Assembly: GCF_014651615.1 (NCBI RefSeq)
Contig: NZ_BMXF01000001.1
Span: 2,017,731-2,081,730 of the forward strand
Reading direction: 5' to 3'
Length of the DNA: 64,000 bases
DNA from: Persicitalea jodogahamensis
GTDB lineage: Bacteria; Bacteroidota; Bacteroidia; Cytophagales; Spirosomataceae
Shown here: positions 8,268 through 15,840 of the stretch, piece by piece
Numbering within the stretch: the first letter of the stretch is position 1
How the letters are laid out: every line of letters starts with the position of its first letter
Notes under the pieces: model-generated
What the model was told of the DNA's origin: nothing
The model's input: the letters and a program-made list of their open reading frames with translations, nothing else
The model's database searches: none
Made by a program: the position numbers and the translations under genes

Positions 8268-9726
8268 CTCCCTCCAATTCATAATTTTCTTCATTGTCGT
8301 CACACTGGCTTACTACAGCCTGTCGTGGCGGGGGCGCTGGATTTTGCTGTTGGCGGCGAGCTGCTATTTCTACATGGTCTTCAAGCCCGTGTATATCCTG
8401 ATTCTGTTCGGGACGATCGTCATCGACTACATAGCCGGCATCTGGATCGAAAAAACGGAAGACCAGCGAAAGCGCAAAATGCTTTTGATTATCAGCCTGA
8501 TATCTAATGTCGGGATACTGGCTTTTTTCAAGTACTACGATTTCCTCAGCGATTCCGTCAATAGTTTTTTAGCCCTCATTGACCTCGGACCCTACGTACC
8601 CCCGTTGGGCGGCCTGATTCCGGCCCGCATTGCTGATTGGATTACCAACGGGGCCGGCCGGGTACTTCTGCCCATTGGTCTCTCGTTCCATACCTTTCAG
8701 GCGATGAGCTACACCATCGAGGTGTACCGCAAAAACCAGAGGGCCGAGTATCATTTCGGGATTTATGCTCTGTACGTCATGTTCTACCCGCAATTGGTGG
8801 CAGGCCCCATCGAGCGGCCGCAGAACATGCTGTTTCAGTTTCATTCGTATTTCAAATACGACTTTGAAAATGTGAAAGCAGGATTGATGCAAATGGCCTT
8901 CGGGATGTTTAAGAAAGTAGTCATAGGCGATCGCCTGGCGATGGTGGTGGATTACGCCTACGACAACCCTTACGACCACAATGGCCTTACGCTGTTGGTG
9001 GCGACGCTATTCTTCACCTTTCGCATTTACTGCGATTTTTCTGGCTATTCCGATATCGCCATCGGTGCGGCGCGGGTCATGGGCTTCGACCTGATGCAGA
9101 ACTTCCGCACGCCTTACGAGTCGGCGTCCATCAGCGAGTTTTGGGCACGGTGGCATATTTCGCTTTCGACCTGGTTTCGCGACTACCTTTACATTCCGCT
9201 GGGGGGCAACCGAAAGGGAGAGTACCGCCGCTATTTCAATCAGTTCACGGTCTTCCTGGTGAGTGGCCTGTGGCACGGGGCAAGCTGGAACTACGTAATT
9301 TGGGGGAGTCTGCACGGGCTGTACCTGGTACTTGCTGCCCTGCGTGATAAATTTCTGAAACAGTGGGGGATTATCTTGCCAAAAAATCCCCTTTCACGAG
9401 TGCTGAGCGTTATTTTTACCTTCGCCCTCGTGGCATTGACTTGGGTGTTCTTCCGAAACGATAAGGCACCGGTAGGTCAGGCATTTGATATTTTAGGTAA
9501 AATTTTCACGCTCTCTTGGACCGAGCCGTTGCGTTCACCGCTCAATGGGGTGGAGATGTGGTTTTCGGTGGGGCTTATTCTGTTTATGCTCGTCAAAGAG
9601 CATTATTTTTTGCATATTCCCACCCGCAACACCGCACTGTTTTACAGTGTTTTCGTCTTGCTTTGTGTATTCATCTATTTCTTTGGTGTGTTCACGTCCA
9701 ATCAATTCATTTATTTCCAATTCTAG
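8257..9726 (+). CDS. MBOAT-family O-acyltransferase (AlgI-like)
   Basis: 489 residues with about eleven membrane helices. The N-terminal region up to about 85 is typical of AlgI/PatA-type proteins (LLLAASCYFYMVF, then VGILAFFKYYDF). Family motifs follow: LLPIGLSFHTFQAMSYTI, FYPQLVAGPIERP, YCDFSGYSDIAIGAARVMGF, FWARWHISLSTWFRDYLYIP and SGLWHGASWNYVIWG, the last with the conserved catalytic histidine. The protein moves an acyl (usually acetyl) group across the membrane for glycan O-acetylation. The start overlaps the GT2 gene by 11 bp. The usual SGNH/AlgJ-AlgX partner is not adjacent; a glycosidase-like gene follows directly. Confidence 0.9.
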   Translation: MLFNSLQFIIFFIVVTLAYYSLSWRGRWILLLAASCYFYMVFKPVYILILFGTIVIDYIAGIWIEKTEDQRKRKMLLIISLISNVGILAFFKYYDFLSDSVNSFLALIDLGPYVPPLGGLIPARIADWITNGAGRVLLPIGLSFHTFQAMSYTIEVYRKNQRAEYHFGIYALYVMFYPQLVAGPIERPQNMLFQFHSYFKYDFENVKAGLMQMAFGMFKKVVIGDRLAMVVDYAYDNPYDHNGLTLLVATLFFTFRIYCDFSGYSDIAIGAARVMGFDLMQNFRTPYESASISEFWARWHISLSTWFRDYLYIPLGGNRKGEYRRYFNQFTVFLVSGLWHGASWNYVIWGSLHGLYLVLAALRDKFLKQWGIILPKNPLSRVLSVIFTFALVALTWVFFRNDKAPVGQAFDILGKIFTLSWTEPLRSPLNGVEMWFSVGLILFMLVKEHYFLHIPTRNTALFYSVFVLLCVFIYFFGVFTSNQFIYFQF

Positions 9727-11268
9727 GTGTTGTATTTTCCATTCGTGACGGTCGGTCAGACTTTCAGGAGCGCCGTGTTGCTGGGAGTAATGGTGTGCTG
9801 GTGCAATGCCAGCGGATATGCGCAGGACAACCAACGCTATCTGGCCATCTCCCTGGTCAACGAGGGGGATCAGTACAAAGGGCTGGATGATATTGAAGGC
9901 GCGTATCGGCTTGGCTTCAACGCCGTACTTCTTACCGTCAAATGGGGTACCATCCACGGACAGCAGGGAGGAGTCCTTCGGCAGGAAAACAGGCCTGACT
10001 ATAACCTGTGGCAGCAGTACGACGACCAGATAAACCAGGCCGTGTCATTAGGCATGAAGGTGGGACTCAACATTGATGTAGCGACGGGAGACAGTGTTTC
10101 GCACGGGGCGTCAGGCCCATATGGTGTGACCACCGGGGACGGCTGGTCACCGGAGGATCGGGTACTTTGTGTGGGCATGGACGGTACTGAAGCAGTCTAC
10201 CAGAAGTACGGGGGCTTGATGCGGCCACCCGCGCTGCACGTTCAGCACGTGATGACCTCCCTGGCGGCAGCATCGACCAAAAACAGAATAACCACTTTCG
10301 CGGCGGAGGTAATCGAGCGTTACAAGTACCTGCAGGATTCCGGCAAACTACTCTATGTTGATCTCGTGTGGACGCGCGCTCAGGAGGGAGAGTTTGATTT
10401 TGGCACCGATAAATGGGATAGTGAAGAGCCGATGGATCTTGATGTACTAAATAGTTTCACGGACTATTCTCGGCCCATTGTAGAGGATTACCGGCGTTGG
10501 TTGAAGGCTCAGTACGGCAGCGATATCGAGCGTTTGAACCAAAAATGGCATTCAGACTACCCTAATTTTGATGAGGTTCAACCCAAAAGTCCGAAGTCGG
10601 GTGCTGTATTTAGCGGACCGGATGGGCGTGATTGGTACCGCTACCGGACGCATCTCCTGAAAGAAACCAACCTGCTTTTCAAGCGGGCAGTCACTTACGT
10701 GGACAGTACCATCCGGGTCATCAGTCAGCATGGCTCGGTGTATGACCGAATCTCTTTCCTCAGAAATACGTTTTCGTTCAACGAAATAGCGGCTGAGCTC
10801 GATGGAATCAAAATCAACGACGCGTTGGTTTACGACCATCGCTTTGCGCTTGACCTGCTGCGGAGCAATCTGCCCGGCAAATTTTACGTAAATGAAGCCG
10901 AATACGCCGGGCCGGTGGCAGGGATAGCGTCTTCGATTCAGCAGGCCGAAGAGAGTTTCGATCATGGGGCCCATGCATTTACCTTCTTCAAACTGGATGC
11001 CGCCGCCATGGCTGCCAATGCTTCCGCGCTTAAAACGCTGGTCGATAACTACCTGACAAATGGCTGGGTGACGAAAATAAAAGCGACCAATGCCGACACA
11101 TTTAAGCTATCAAGTATGACGGAAACAAATATGAATAGCGGCGGATGCCACACCACGGATCGGGAGAACTACTCCGAAGATTGCGATGCCTACCGAATCT
11201 GGATGAACGCGTATAAAAAGGCAGGCAACACACCTGTCAATATATTTATAGAGAATGACTTGTATTAG
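9727..11268 (+). CDS. Secreted TIM-barrel glycosidase-like protein (GH42-like, function unknown)
   Basis: 513 residues with an N-terminal hydrophobic segment (about 12-32, ending near GYAQ) consistent with a signal peptide. The body resembles a beta-galactosidase/GH42-type (beta/alpha)8 barrel: GFNAVLLTVKWGTIHG early, a barrel strand with LLYVDLVWTRAQEGEFDF (candidate catalytic Glu), FTDYSRPIVEDYRRWLKAQYG typical of GH42-like helices, and KFYVNEAEYAG (second candidate Glu). The start is a GTG immediately after the MBOAT stop; TTG at 9730 is an alternative. The position suggests it trims or remodels the glycan made by this locus. The family assignment is tentative. Confidence 0.6.
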   Translation: MLYFPFVTVGQTFRSAVLLGVMVCWCNASGYAQDNQRYLAISLVNEGDQYKGLDDIEGAYRLGFNAVLLTVKWGTIHGQQGGVLRQENRPDYNLWQQYDDQINQAVSLGMKVGLNIDVATGDSVSHGASGPYGVTTGDGWSPEDRVLCVGMDGTEAVYQKYGGLMRPPALHVQHVMTSLAAASTKNRITTFAAEVIERYKYLQDSGKLLYVDLVWTRAQEGEFDFGTDKWDSEEPMDLDVLNSFTDYSRPIVEDYRRWLKAQYGSDIERLNQKWHSDYPNFDEVQPKSPKSGAVFSGPDGRDWYRYRTHLLKETNLLFKRAVTYVDSTIRVISQHGSVYDRISFLRNTFSFNEIAAELDGIKINDALVYDHRFALDLLRSNLPGKFYVNEAEYAGPVAGIASSIQQAEESFDHGAHAFTFFKLDAAAMAANASALKTLVDNYLTNGWVTKIKATNADTFKLSSMTETNMNSGGCHTTDRENYSEDCDAYRIWMNAYKKAGNTPVNIFIENDLY

Positions 11269-11324
11269 GCACCGGAACCTTTTCGGTGAAGAAATTATCC
11301 ACCATCAACCCTCAAAAACAGAAA

Positions 11325-11702
11325 ATGGAATTAACCCCCGATAACCGCTTGCGCAGCCTGATCGTTGTTGGCGACCGTGTTCTTATCCGCCCCAAAAGCC
11401 CCAACGACCGTACCCACAGCGGCCTGTATCTGCCACCCACCGTTACCGAAAAAGAGCAGGTGCAGACGGGCTACGTTATCAAGGTCGGCCCCGGCTACCC
11501 GATTCCTTCAGCGATGGATGACGAACCCTGGAAGGAAATCGAAGAAAATATCAAGTACATGCCTTTACAGGCCAAAGAAGGGGATCTGGCGATTTACCTG
11601 CAACGTAACGCCATCGAGCTGGAATACGATGGTGAAAAGTACGTCATTGTGCCGCAGGCGTCGATCCTAATGCTGGACCGGACGGAAAACCTGTTTGAGT
11701 AA
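11325..11702 (+). CDS. GroES-like co-chaperonin family protein
   Basis: 125 residues. A GroES beta-barrel is recognisable: VVGDRVLIRPKSPNDRTHSGLYLPPTV contains the mobile-loop region, followed by TGYVIKVGPG and, near the end, YVIVPQASILMLDR. It is longer than canonical GroES (about 97 aa) because of a 25-residue insertion around IPSAMDDEPWKEIEENIKYM. No groEL is adjacent, so it is an accessory GroES paralogue common in Cytophagales rather than the main groES. The start is ambiguous: ATG 11325 is chosen, GTG 11286 would add 13 residues. Confidence 0.75.
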   Translation: MELTPDNRLRSLIVVGDRVLIRPKSPNDRTHSGLYLPPTVTEKEQVQTGYVIKVGPGYPIPSAMDDEPWKEIEENIKYMPLQAKEGDLAIYLQRNAIELEYDGEKYVIVPQASILMLDRTENLFE

Positions 11703-11764
11703 GGGAATACCGGGTAATACAGAGGAATTTCTGGATCAGATAGTAGGTGAGAGTCCTCAATTTC

Positions 11765-11830
11765 CCCTGTCGGATTTCCTCTTTTCAATTAGAAATAGGA
11801 AGGTGGTTTGATTGGAAGAACCTGACAGGG
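11765..11830. terminator. Weak hairpin between convergent genes
   Basis: CCCTGTC (11765-11771) can pair with GACAGGG (11824-11830). Inside it TTCCT (11776-11780) can pair with AGGAA (11797-11801). It lies between two convergent genes and may be a bidirectional terminator, but the loop is long and there is no clean T-tract. Confidence 0.25.
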
Positions 11831-11920
11831 TACAAGCCTGAACAAAAACCTATCCGATCGCACTCATGAAGTTCAGGGCGGCGATCATGGAGTTGAAGGC
11901 AATTCGTTCACCATGTTCAT

Positions 11921-13147
11921 TTAGTTTTCCGAAAGGTCAACAGGATGAGTCAACCTGCCAAAAAGCGCGAGGCGTTGTCCGGAAATGTTTCCGGGCCCGC
12001 ATTCTTTCAATGAGCGTAACATGGCCGGGTCTTTATAGTAATGATAGGCCATATAAAGCGCATTGATCCTGGTATCCGTAAAACAATGCGATTTGATCGG
12101 GTTGTTCATCACAAACATGTAGGCTTGAAGCAAAGAGCCTGATCCATCGGCTTCCCTATGGTCGTAGAGTGAACTATCACCCAAACGGTATAAAAACTCT
12201 GCATGGGCGGTAAGGTGTTCGATATGTGTCATAGTGTAGTCGGTGCCGCTCCCATCCGAAGGTAGGAATTCACCGTCGATCGGGTCTTTTCCCCGGCGGA
12301 TCTCTTCGGGGATCGCCCCGTTGGGCAGTATGCCCCACAGGTCGCCTTTGGCATCCATCTTCCAATCGGCGGATGTTTTCAAGCGTCCGATCTGATACCT
12401 GTTATGGACCGCAAAGGCTTCTTCGGGAGCCAGCTTTACGGAAAGTGGACTTACTTCTTCCAAACGCCAATCGGGATGCTCCATCAGGTAGTAGGCAATG
12501 AGCGCTGCGGAGAATGAGCCTGCTACACCCCAGTTGTTTTTTCTGGTCCGGCTGGCCCATGCCACTTTGGGGTACATGACATCGCGTAGCCAGCGTTGGT
12601 AGTTCCATTTATTTTCGATGGTCCAGCCTTTCCAGCCTTCCAGAAGGTCAGCGGCATAAATATAGGGAGTGCCTCCACGGGCAAGGTTGAGTATCCCCTG
12701 CGCACCCCATTGAAAATCCTTATGCTCCTCGTTCCGGTAGCCATAGGTTTTGGTTAGGCTCAGGATGAGTTCTCTTGATTTGACGGCGTACTTGCTATCA
12801 CCCGTCAGGTGCCACGCTATAGCGGTGCCATAGGCCAACTTGCCGCCGGTAGAACTTAGCTGTACGGGTTCTGTCGAACTGCGCCCGGCAATTACCACCT
12901 CGCCCGATAGCTCAGGCCAATCCGATGACACCAGCATCAAACTATCTACGAAGCTCAGAAAAAGAGCGACATTGGTGCGGTGGGGTTCAAGGCCCGCTCC
13001 CGCCTTTTCTTTGATGCCGGATAATTCCTGGGCAGAAATCAGAAAGCCTTTTGGTGCTCCCTTTTTTTCGACTCCGCTATTGGTCCGGGGATGGTTGAAG
13101 GAGAAAAACAGGAAAGGGACACACAGGGTTAATAAAAGGTACTTCAC
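11921..13147 (-). CDS. Secreted alginate-lyase-family protein
   Basis: 408 residues with a signal peptide (MKYLLLTLCVPFLFFSF). The rest is an alpha/alpha-toroid of the alginate lyase (AlgL/PL5-like) domain type: TGGKLAYGTAIAWHLTGDSKYA, a WGAQGILNLARGGTPYIYAADLL stretch, the NNWGVAGSFSAALIAYYL helix (usual NNW substrate-binding motif), a GEFLPSDGSGTDYTMTHIEHL region with candidate His/Tyr catalytic residues, and a C-terminal Y-rich helix. The family depolymerises mannuronate-type or related uronate/glycan chains in the periplasm. The substrate here is not established. It stands alone on the minus strand, convergent with the GroES-like gene. Confidence 0.75.
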   Translation of the reverse strand: MKYLLLTLCVPFLFFSFNHPRTNSGVEKKGAPKGFLISAQELSGIKEKAGAGLEPHRTNVALFLSFVDSLMLVSSDWPELSGEVVIAGRSSTEPVQLSSTGGKLAYGTAIAWHLTGDSKYAVKSRELILSLTKTYGYRNEEHKDFQWGAQGILNLARGGTPYIYAADLLEGWKGWTIENKWNYQRWLRDVMYPKVAWASRTRKNNWGVAGSFSAALIAYYLMEHPDWRLEEVSPLSVKLAPEEAFAVHNRYQIGRLKTSADWKMDAKGDLWGILPNGAIPEEIRRGKDPIDGEFLPSDGSGTDYTMTHIEHLTAHAEFLYRLGDSSLYDHREADGSGSLLQAYMFVMNNPIKSHCFTDTRINALYMAYHYYKDPAMLRSLKECGPGNISGQRLALFGRLTHPVDLSEN

Positions 13148-13335
13148 GCTTTTGAAGGTTGGATTATTTTTGATTTTAGGCGTATAAACCTGAATTCAGT
13201 CCAATTTTACGTACTTCTGCCAATTCCGTTATTCTTTAAAACCCAAAACTTCACGAATTTTCCAATTGGAATAATTGCTTTGTATTCTCCCGATTTACGG
13301 GCAATGGGCACATCCGGGAAAACCCGATCAGCCAA

Positions 13336-13593
13336 TTATTGCTGAAAATAATCGAGAAAAAATTCAGTGTATTCGTAAGGCTTAATCCTATTGTATGTAC
13401 CCACGATATTGACCAGAAATGTTTCATTACCGGGTTTGATCATTATCCTGGGTACAGCAGCGAAATGGACCACAGCATCGAATTTTGGTTCGCCATTGCC
13501 TGGTTCCAGCTTATCCGGAGCGGCGTAAGAACTCATGGCATTGAGCATTTGTCCGGAGTCCGTGATTTCTGCCGCCAGTTTATACTGACGCAC
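13336..13593 (-). pseudogene. Fragment of an NAD(P)-dependent epimerase/oxidoreductase (extended SDR)
   Basis: An 85-codon frame whose middle, AEITDSGQMLNAM then FDAVVHFAAVPRIMI and GNETFLVNIVGTYN, matches the internal part of extended short-chain dehydrogenase / NAD-epimerase proteins (usually about 280-320 aa). The Rossmann GxxGxxG start and the whole catalytic YxxxK half are missing; the frame ends in an unrelated tail. It is best read as a decayed remnant. A hairpin-forming inverted repeat lies a few bases upstream (13602-13639) and may mark the break. Confidence 0.6.
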
Positions 13594-13601
13594 ACTCTTC
13601 T

Positions 13602-13639
13602 TTTGGTGCTACCCCTGTATCCATCGGGGCAGCACCAAA
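13602..13639. repeat. Inverted repeat (14-bp arms, one mismatch, 10-nt loop)
   Basis: TTTGGTGCTACCCC and GGGGCAGCACCAAA are near-perfect reverse complements (single A-C mismatch) separated by TGTATCCATC. The palindrome borders the truncated SDR remnant. It could be a terminator, a mobile-element end or an operator. No second copy was noticed in the window. Confidence 0.6.
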
Positions 13640-13817
13640 GGAAAGCGTGCCTGCGGCTTACCGTGACTCGTTGAGCGAGTACAAATCCCAGCTACCCCTG
13701 GATGTGGTGCGTTGTCCAGGGAGGGAATGACTCATACTTGATTTGCCCAGCAGTTCACAAAGTGACCTTCAGAAAATCAATTATACATGGAGACTGGTCA
13801 GGCACCAGCGCTTGATT

Positions 13818-14192
13818 TCAGCGGTTTAGTTCGGCTTCCAGGCTGGCTTGCAAATCGTAAAGCATTGTCATGAGTTTCTCAATATCGGCCCGGGTGAATT
13901 GGCCTACTTTCTCTAAAATCGGCGCAGTCATCATTTGTGCACTGAAAACCCTGACCGAATCATCGAAACCGATGAAATCACGGATGGCGATCCAGTCGGA
14001 GGCGAGAGAATTGGAAAGGTACTTGGGATTGATCAGGTGAAAATACGCCGCCTGATCTGTTAGGGTATGGCTTATATCACCCTTGTCCAGTTCTAAATTT
14101 TTGATCAGCCGCGCAAGCTCGGCAACTACAAAGATGTTACTCTTTTTGTCAGTATCTGGACTGCTGGCAGAATTGGTTTTCTTAATCTTCAT
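13818..14192 (-). CDS. Hypothetical protein
   Basis: 124 residues from the ATG at 14192 (a longer frame to 14255 is less convincing). The first 18 residues are Lys/Ser rich and disordered. The rest is mostly helical, with a C-terminal amphipathic helix (FTRADIEKLMTMLYDLQASLEAELNR region). No signal peptide, membrane segment or known motif was recognised. It is flanked by the SDR remnant and a gene-poor stretch. Family unknown. Confidence 0.55.
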   Translation of the reverse strand: MKIKKTNSASSPDTDKKSNIFVVAELARLIKNLELDKGDISHTLTDQAAYFHLINPKYLSNSLASDWIAIRDFIGFDDSVRVFSAQMMTAPILEKVGQFTRADIEKLMTMLYDLQASLEAELNR

Positions 14193-14767
14193 TTTGGGAG
14201 GGGAGTATGTATTGATTTTTGGGATAATTGTAACCAAAATCAATTCGACTTCCAAGCATTTAAGAAAAAAATCATATACAACCCTCTAATGTTCATACAC
14301 TTACGTGTTAATTAACTTCGTATTAATGGTTATGGTATTTACGAATAAAGGCCTTGAAAATTTGACTTTGCCACCATTCTTATGCTAAGTTTTTATAAAT
14401 GAGTTGGTTACGTTGGAGATGACGCTGCCTACCTGTCATACTAGTAATCAAGGCTGTACTTTTCAGAACAGTGCAAAAGATGTGGCTACCAACGAGATGT
14501 TTTGTGAAACCAAGCAATGCTGCGTGCCTGGCCAATACGTCCATCCCGATGTTTCAATGAGCCGTACTTTGCAAAGGGAAAGCGCGGCGGACAAGGATGT
14601 GGTTGTGATGACATCCGTTTGAGTATTCGGGCATGTTCAGGTAGATTGACCCTGAAATTTCTATTCATATTGATTTACCGATCTTCACAAAGCGAGCAAG
14701 ACTTATGCAGGTATATGAGGCAGAATCCACCAGTCTGGACAAAAATGATCAATGGTGAATATGGGAG
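14193..14767. other. Gene-poor region, no recognisable content
   Basis: About 575 bp with lower GC than its surroundings. Short open frames exist on both strands (for example a Cys-rich 72-codon frame at 14404-14622) but none has a recognisable product or an initiation signal. I see no RNA gene or repeat here. Confidence 0.5.
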
Positions 14768-15610
14768 TCAAGGCAGAATAATCTGGCGGTGTACCGTAGG
14801 GGTGTGATTGTAGTGCCGCTTGAAATGTTTATTCAGATGGCATACGTCAGAAAAGCCAAATTCATCAGCAATCTGGGAAACAGTGAGGGTGGAGTGACGC
14901 AGTTTTCGGGCGACCATTTTTAGTCGATATTTGATTATAAATTGCTGAATGGAATCACCAACCTGCTGCCTGAACAAGGCGCTCAGATGTCCTGATGAAT
15001 AATTGAATTCATTTGCAATAGTTTCCATTTTTAATAGATCCGGCTCATGGATATGCCGACAGATGTGGGCAATCACCCGCCGGGTTATTGCCGACGGATA
15101 GGAGTGCCGGTCCATTGCAGCAGGTTCCCGCTGGCTGTGTAGTCGATCGATCATGCTTAGAAAAGTTTTCATCAGTGAGTCGACGATGGGGCTGTGGGTT
15201 AAAGACCGTAGACTGCGCTTTTCAGACAAAAGAATGGCTGCCAGAGCCAGTAAATTTTTTTGATCAGTAGCGTTGGTGGCAATTGATCCGGAACACGTAA
15301 GATCAGGCTGGTTGATAAAATTCCAGGTTTGAGTTTCCGTTGTCAATAGATTTTCAACGAAGGAAGAAGAAAAGGAGAGCCAGTAGAAATCACAGTGTTG
15401 TGTAAAGCGAAAACTGTATTGATCCCGGAGGCCTGGGAGGAAAACATCGCCCGGTCGAAAGCGAAACTGAGTTTGGTTGATTGTAAGGTAGCCTTCACCA
15501 TGTTGAATCAGGACGATTGAATGATGGCCAGTCGAATGGACAGGTTGAGTCCATTTATCCAGATTCAGGTTTTCTACATGTAAGGACTCAGGCGAATGGT
15601 TTTGATTCAT
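14768..15610 (-). CDS. AraC-family transcriptional regulator
   Basis: 280 residues. The N-terminal half is a cupin-like sensing domain (about 25-110, with GEGYLTINQTQFRFRPGDVFL). The C-terminal 100 residues carry the AraC double helix-turn-helix, with METIANEFNYSSGHLSALFRQQVG as first HTH and the FGFSDVCHLNKHFKRHY signature of the second. The ATG at 15610 is preferred to an in-frame TTG at 15619. It is divergent from a two-component activator gene, with an interleaved palindrome in the shared region. Its inducer and targets are unknown. Confidence 0.88.
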   Translation of the reverse strand: MNQNHSPESLHVENLNLDKWTQPVHSTGHHSIVLIQHGEGYLTINQTQFRFRPGDVFLPGLRDQYSFRFTQHCDFYWLSFSSSFVENLLTTETQTWNFINQPDLTCSGSIATNATDQKNLLALAAILLSEKRSLRSLTHSPIVDSLMKTFLSMIDRLHSQREPAAMDRHSYPSAITRRVIAHICRHIHEPDLLKMETIANEFNYSSGHLSALFRQQVGDSIQQFIIKYRLKMVARKLRHSTLTVSQIADEFGFSDVCHLNKHFKRHYNHTPTVHRQIILP

Positions 15611-15749
15611 GGCTCGCAAAAAATGAAGGGTTGAATGTTCTATTAACCTTCAAGATCAATACAATGCCAGGCCGTGGATGTTACCAACCTGTCAGATTAA
15701 ACCGTTGTTTATAAGGTAGTTATCTATCGTGTCCAGACTGGAAACTAAT

Positions 15750-15785
15750 CCAAAATAGTAGAGCCTCCACTATTTTGGAGGCTCT
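15750..15785. promoter_or_regulatory. Interleaved double palindrome (alternative hairpins or pseudoknot-like)
   Basis: Four adjacent blocks are arranged A-B-A'-B'. CCAAAATAGT (15750-15759) is the exact reverse complement of ACTATTTTGG (15769-15778), and AGAGCCTCC (15760-15768) is the exact reverse complement of GGAGGCTCT (15777-15785). The two stems share bases 15777-15778 and cannot both form as simple hairpins. The element lies between divergent AraC and response-regulator genes, 56 bp before the latter's ATG. It could be an attenuator-like switch, a structured leader or a DNA operator. Confidence 0.7.
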
Positions 15786-15840
15786 GGATGAAGTCAAATT
15801 GGAGTCGTATCTTTATAGGTAGTTATATGACTGAACCTAT

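Noticed and set aside
13657-13671. ACTCG-TTGAG-CGAGT mini-hairpin
   Set aside because: A 5-bp stem is expected often by chance and has no associated gene end.
14404-14622. 72-codon Cys-containing frame on the plus strand
   Set aside because: No recognisable product, overlapping frames on both strands, and no initiation signal. Likely chance.
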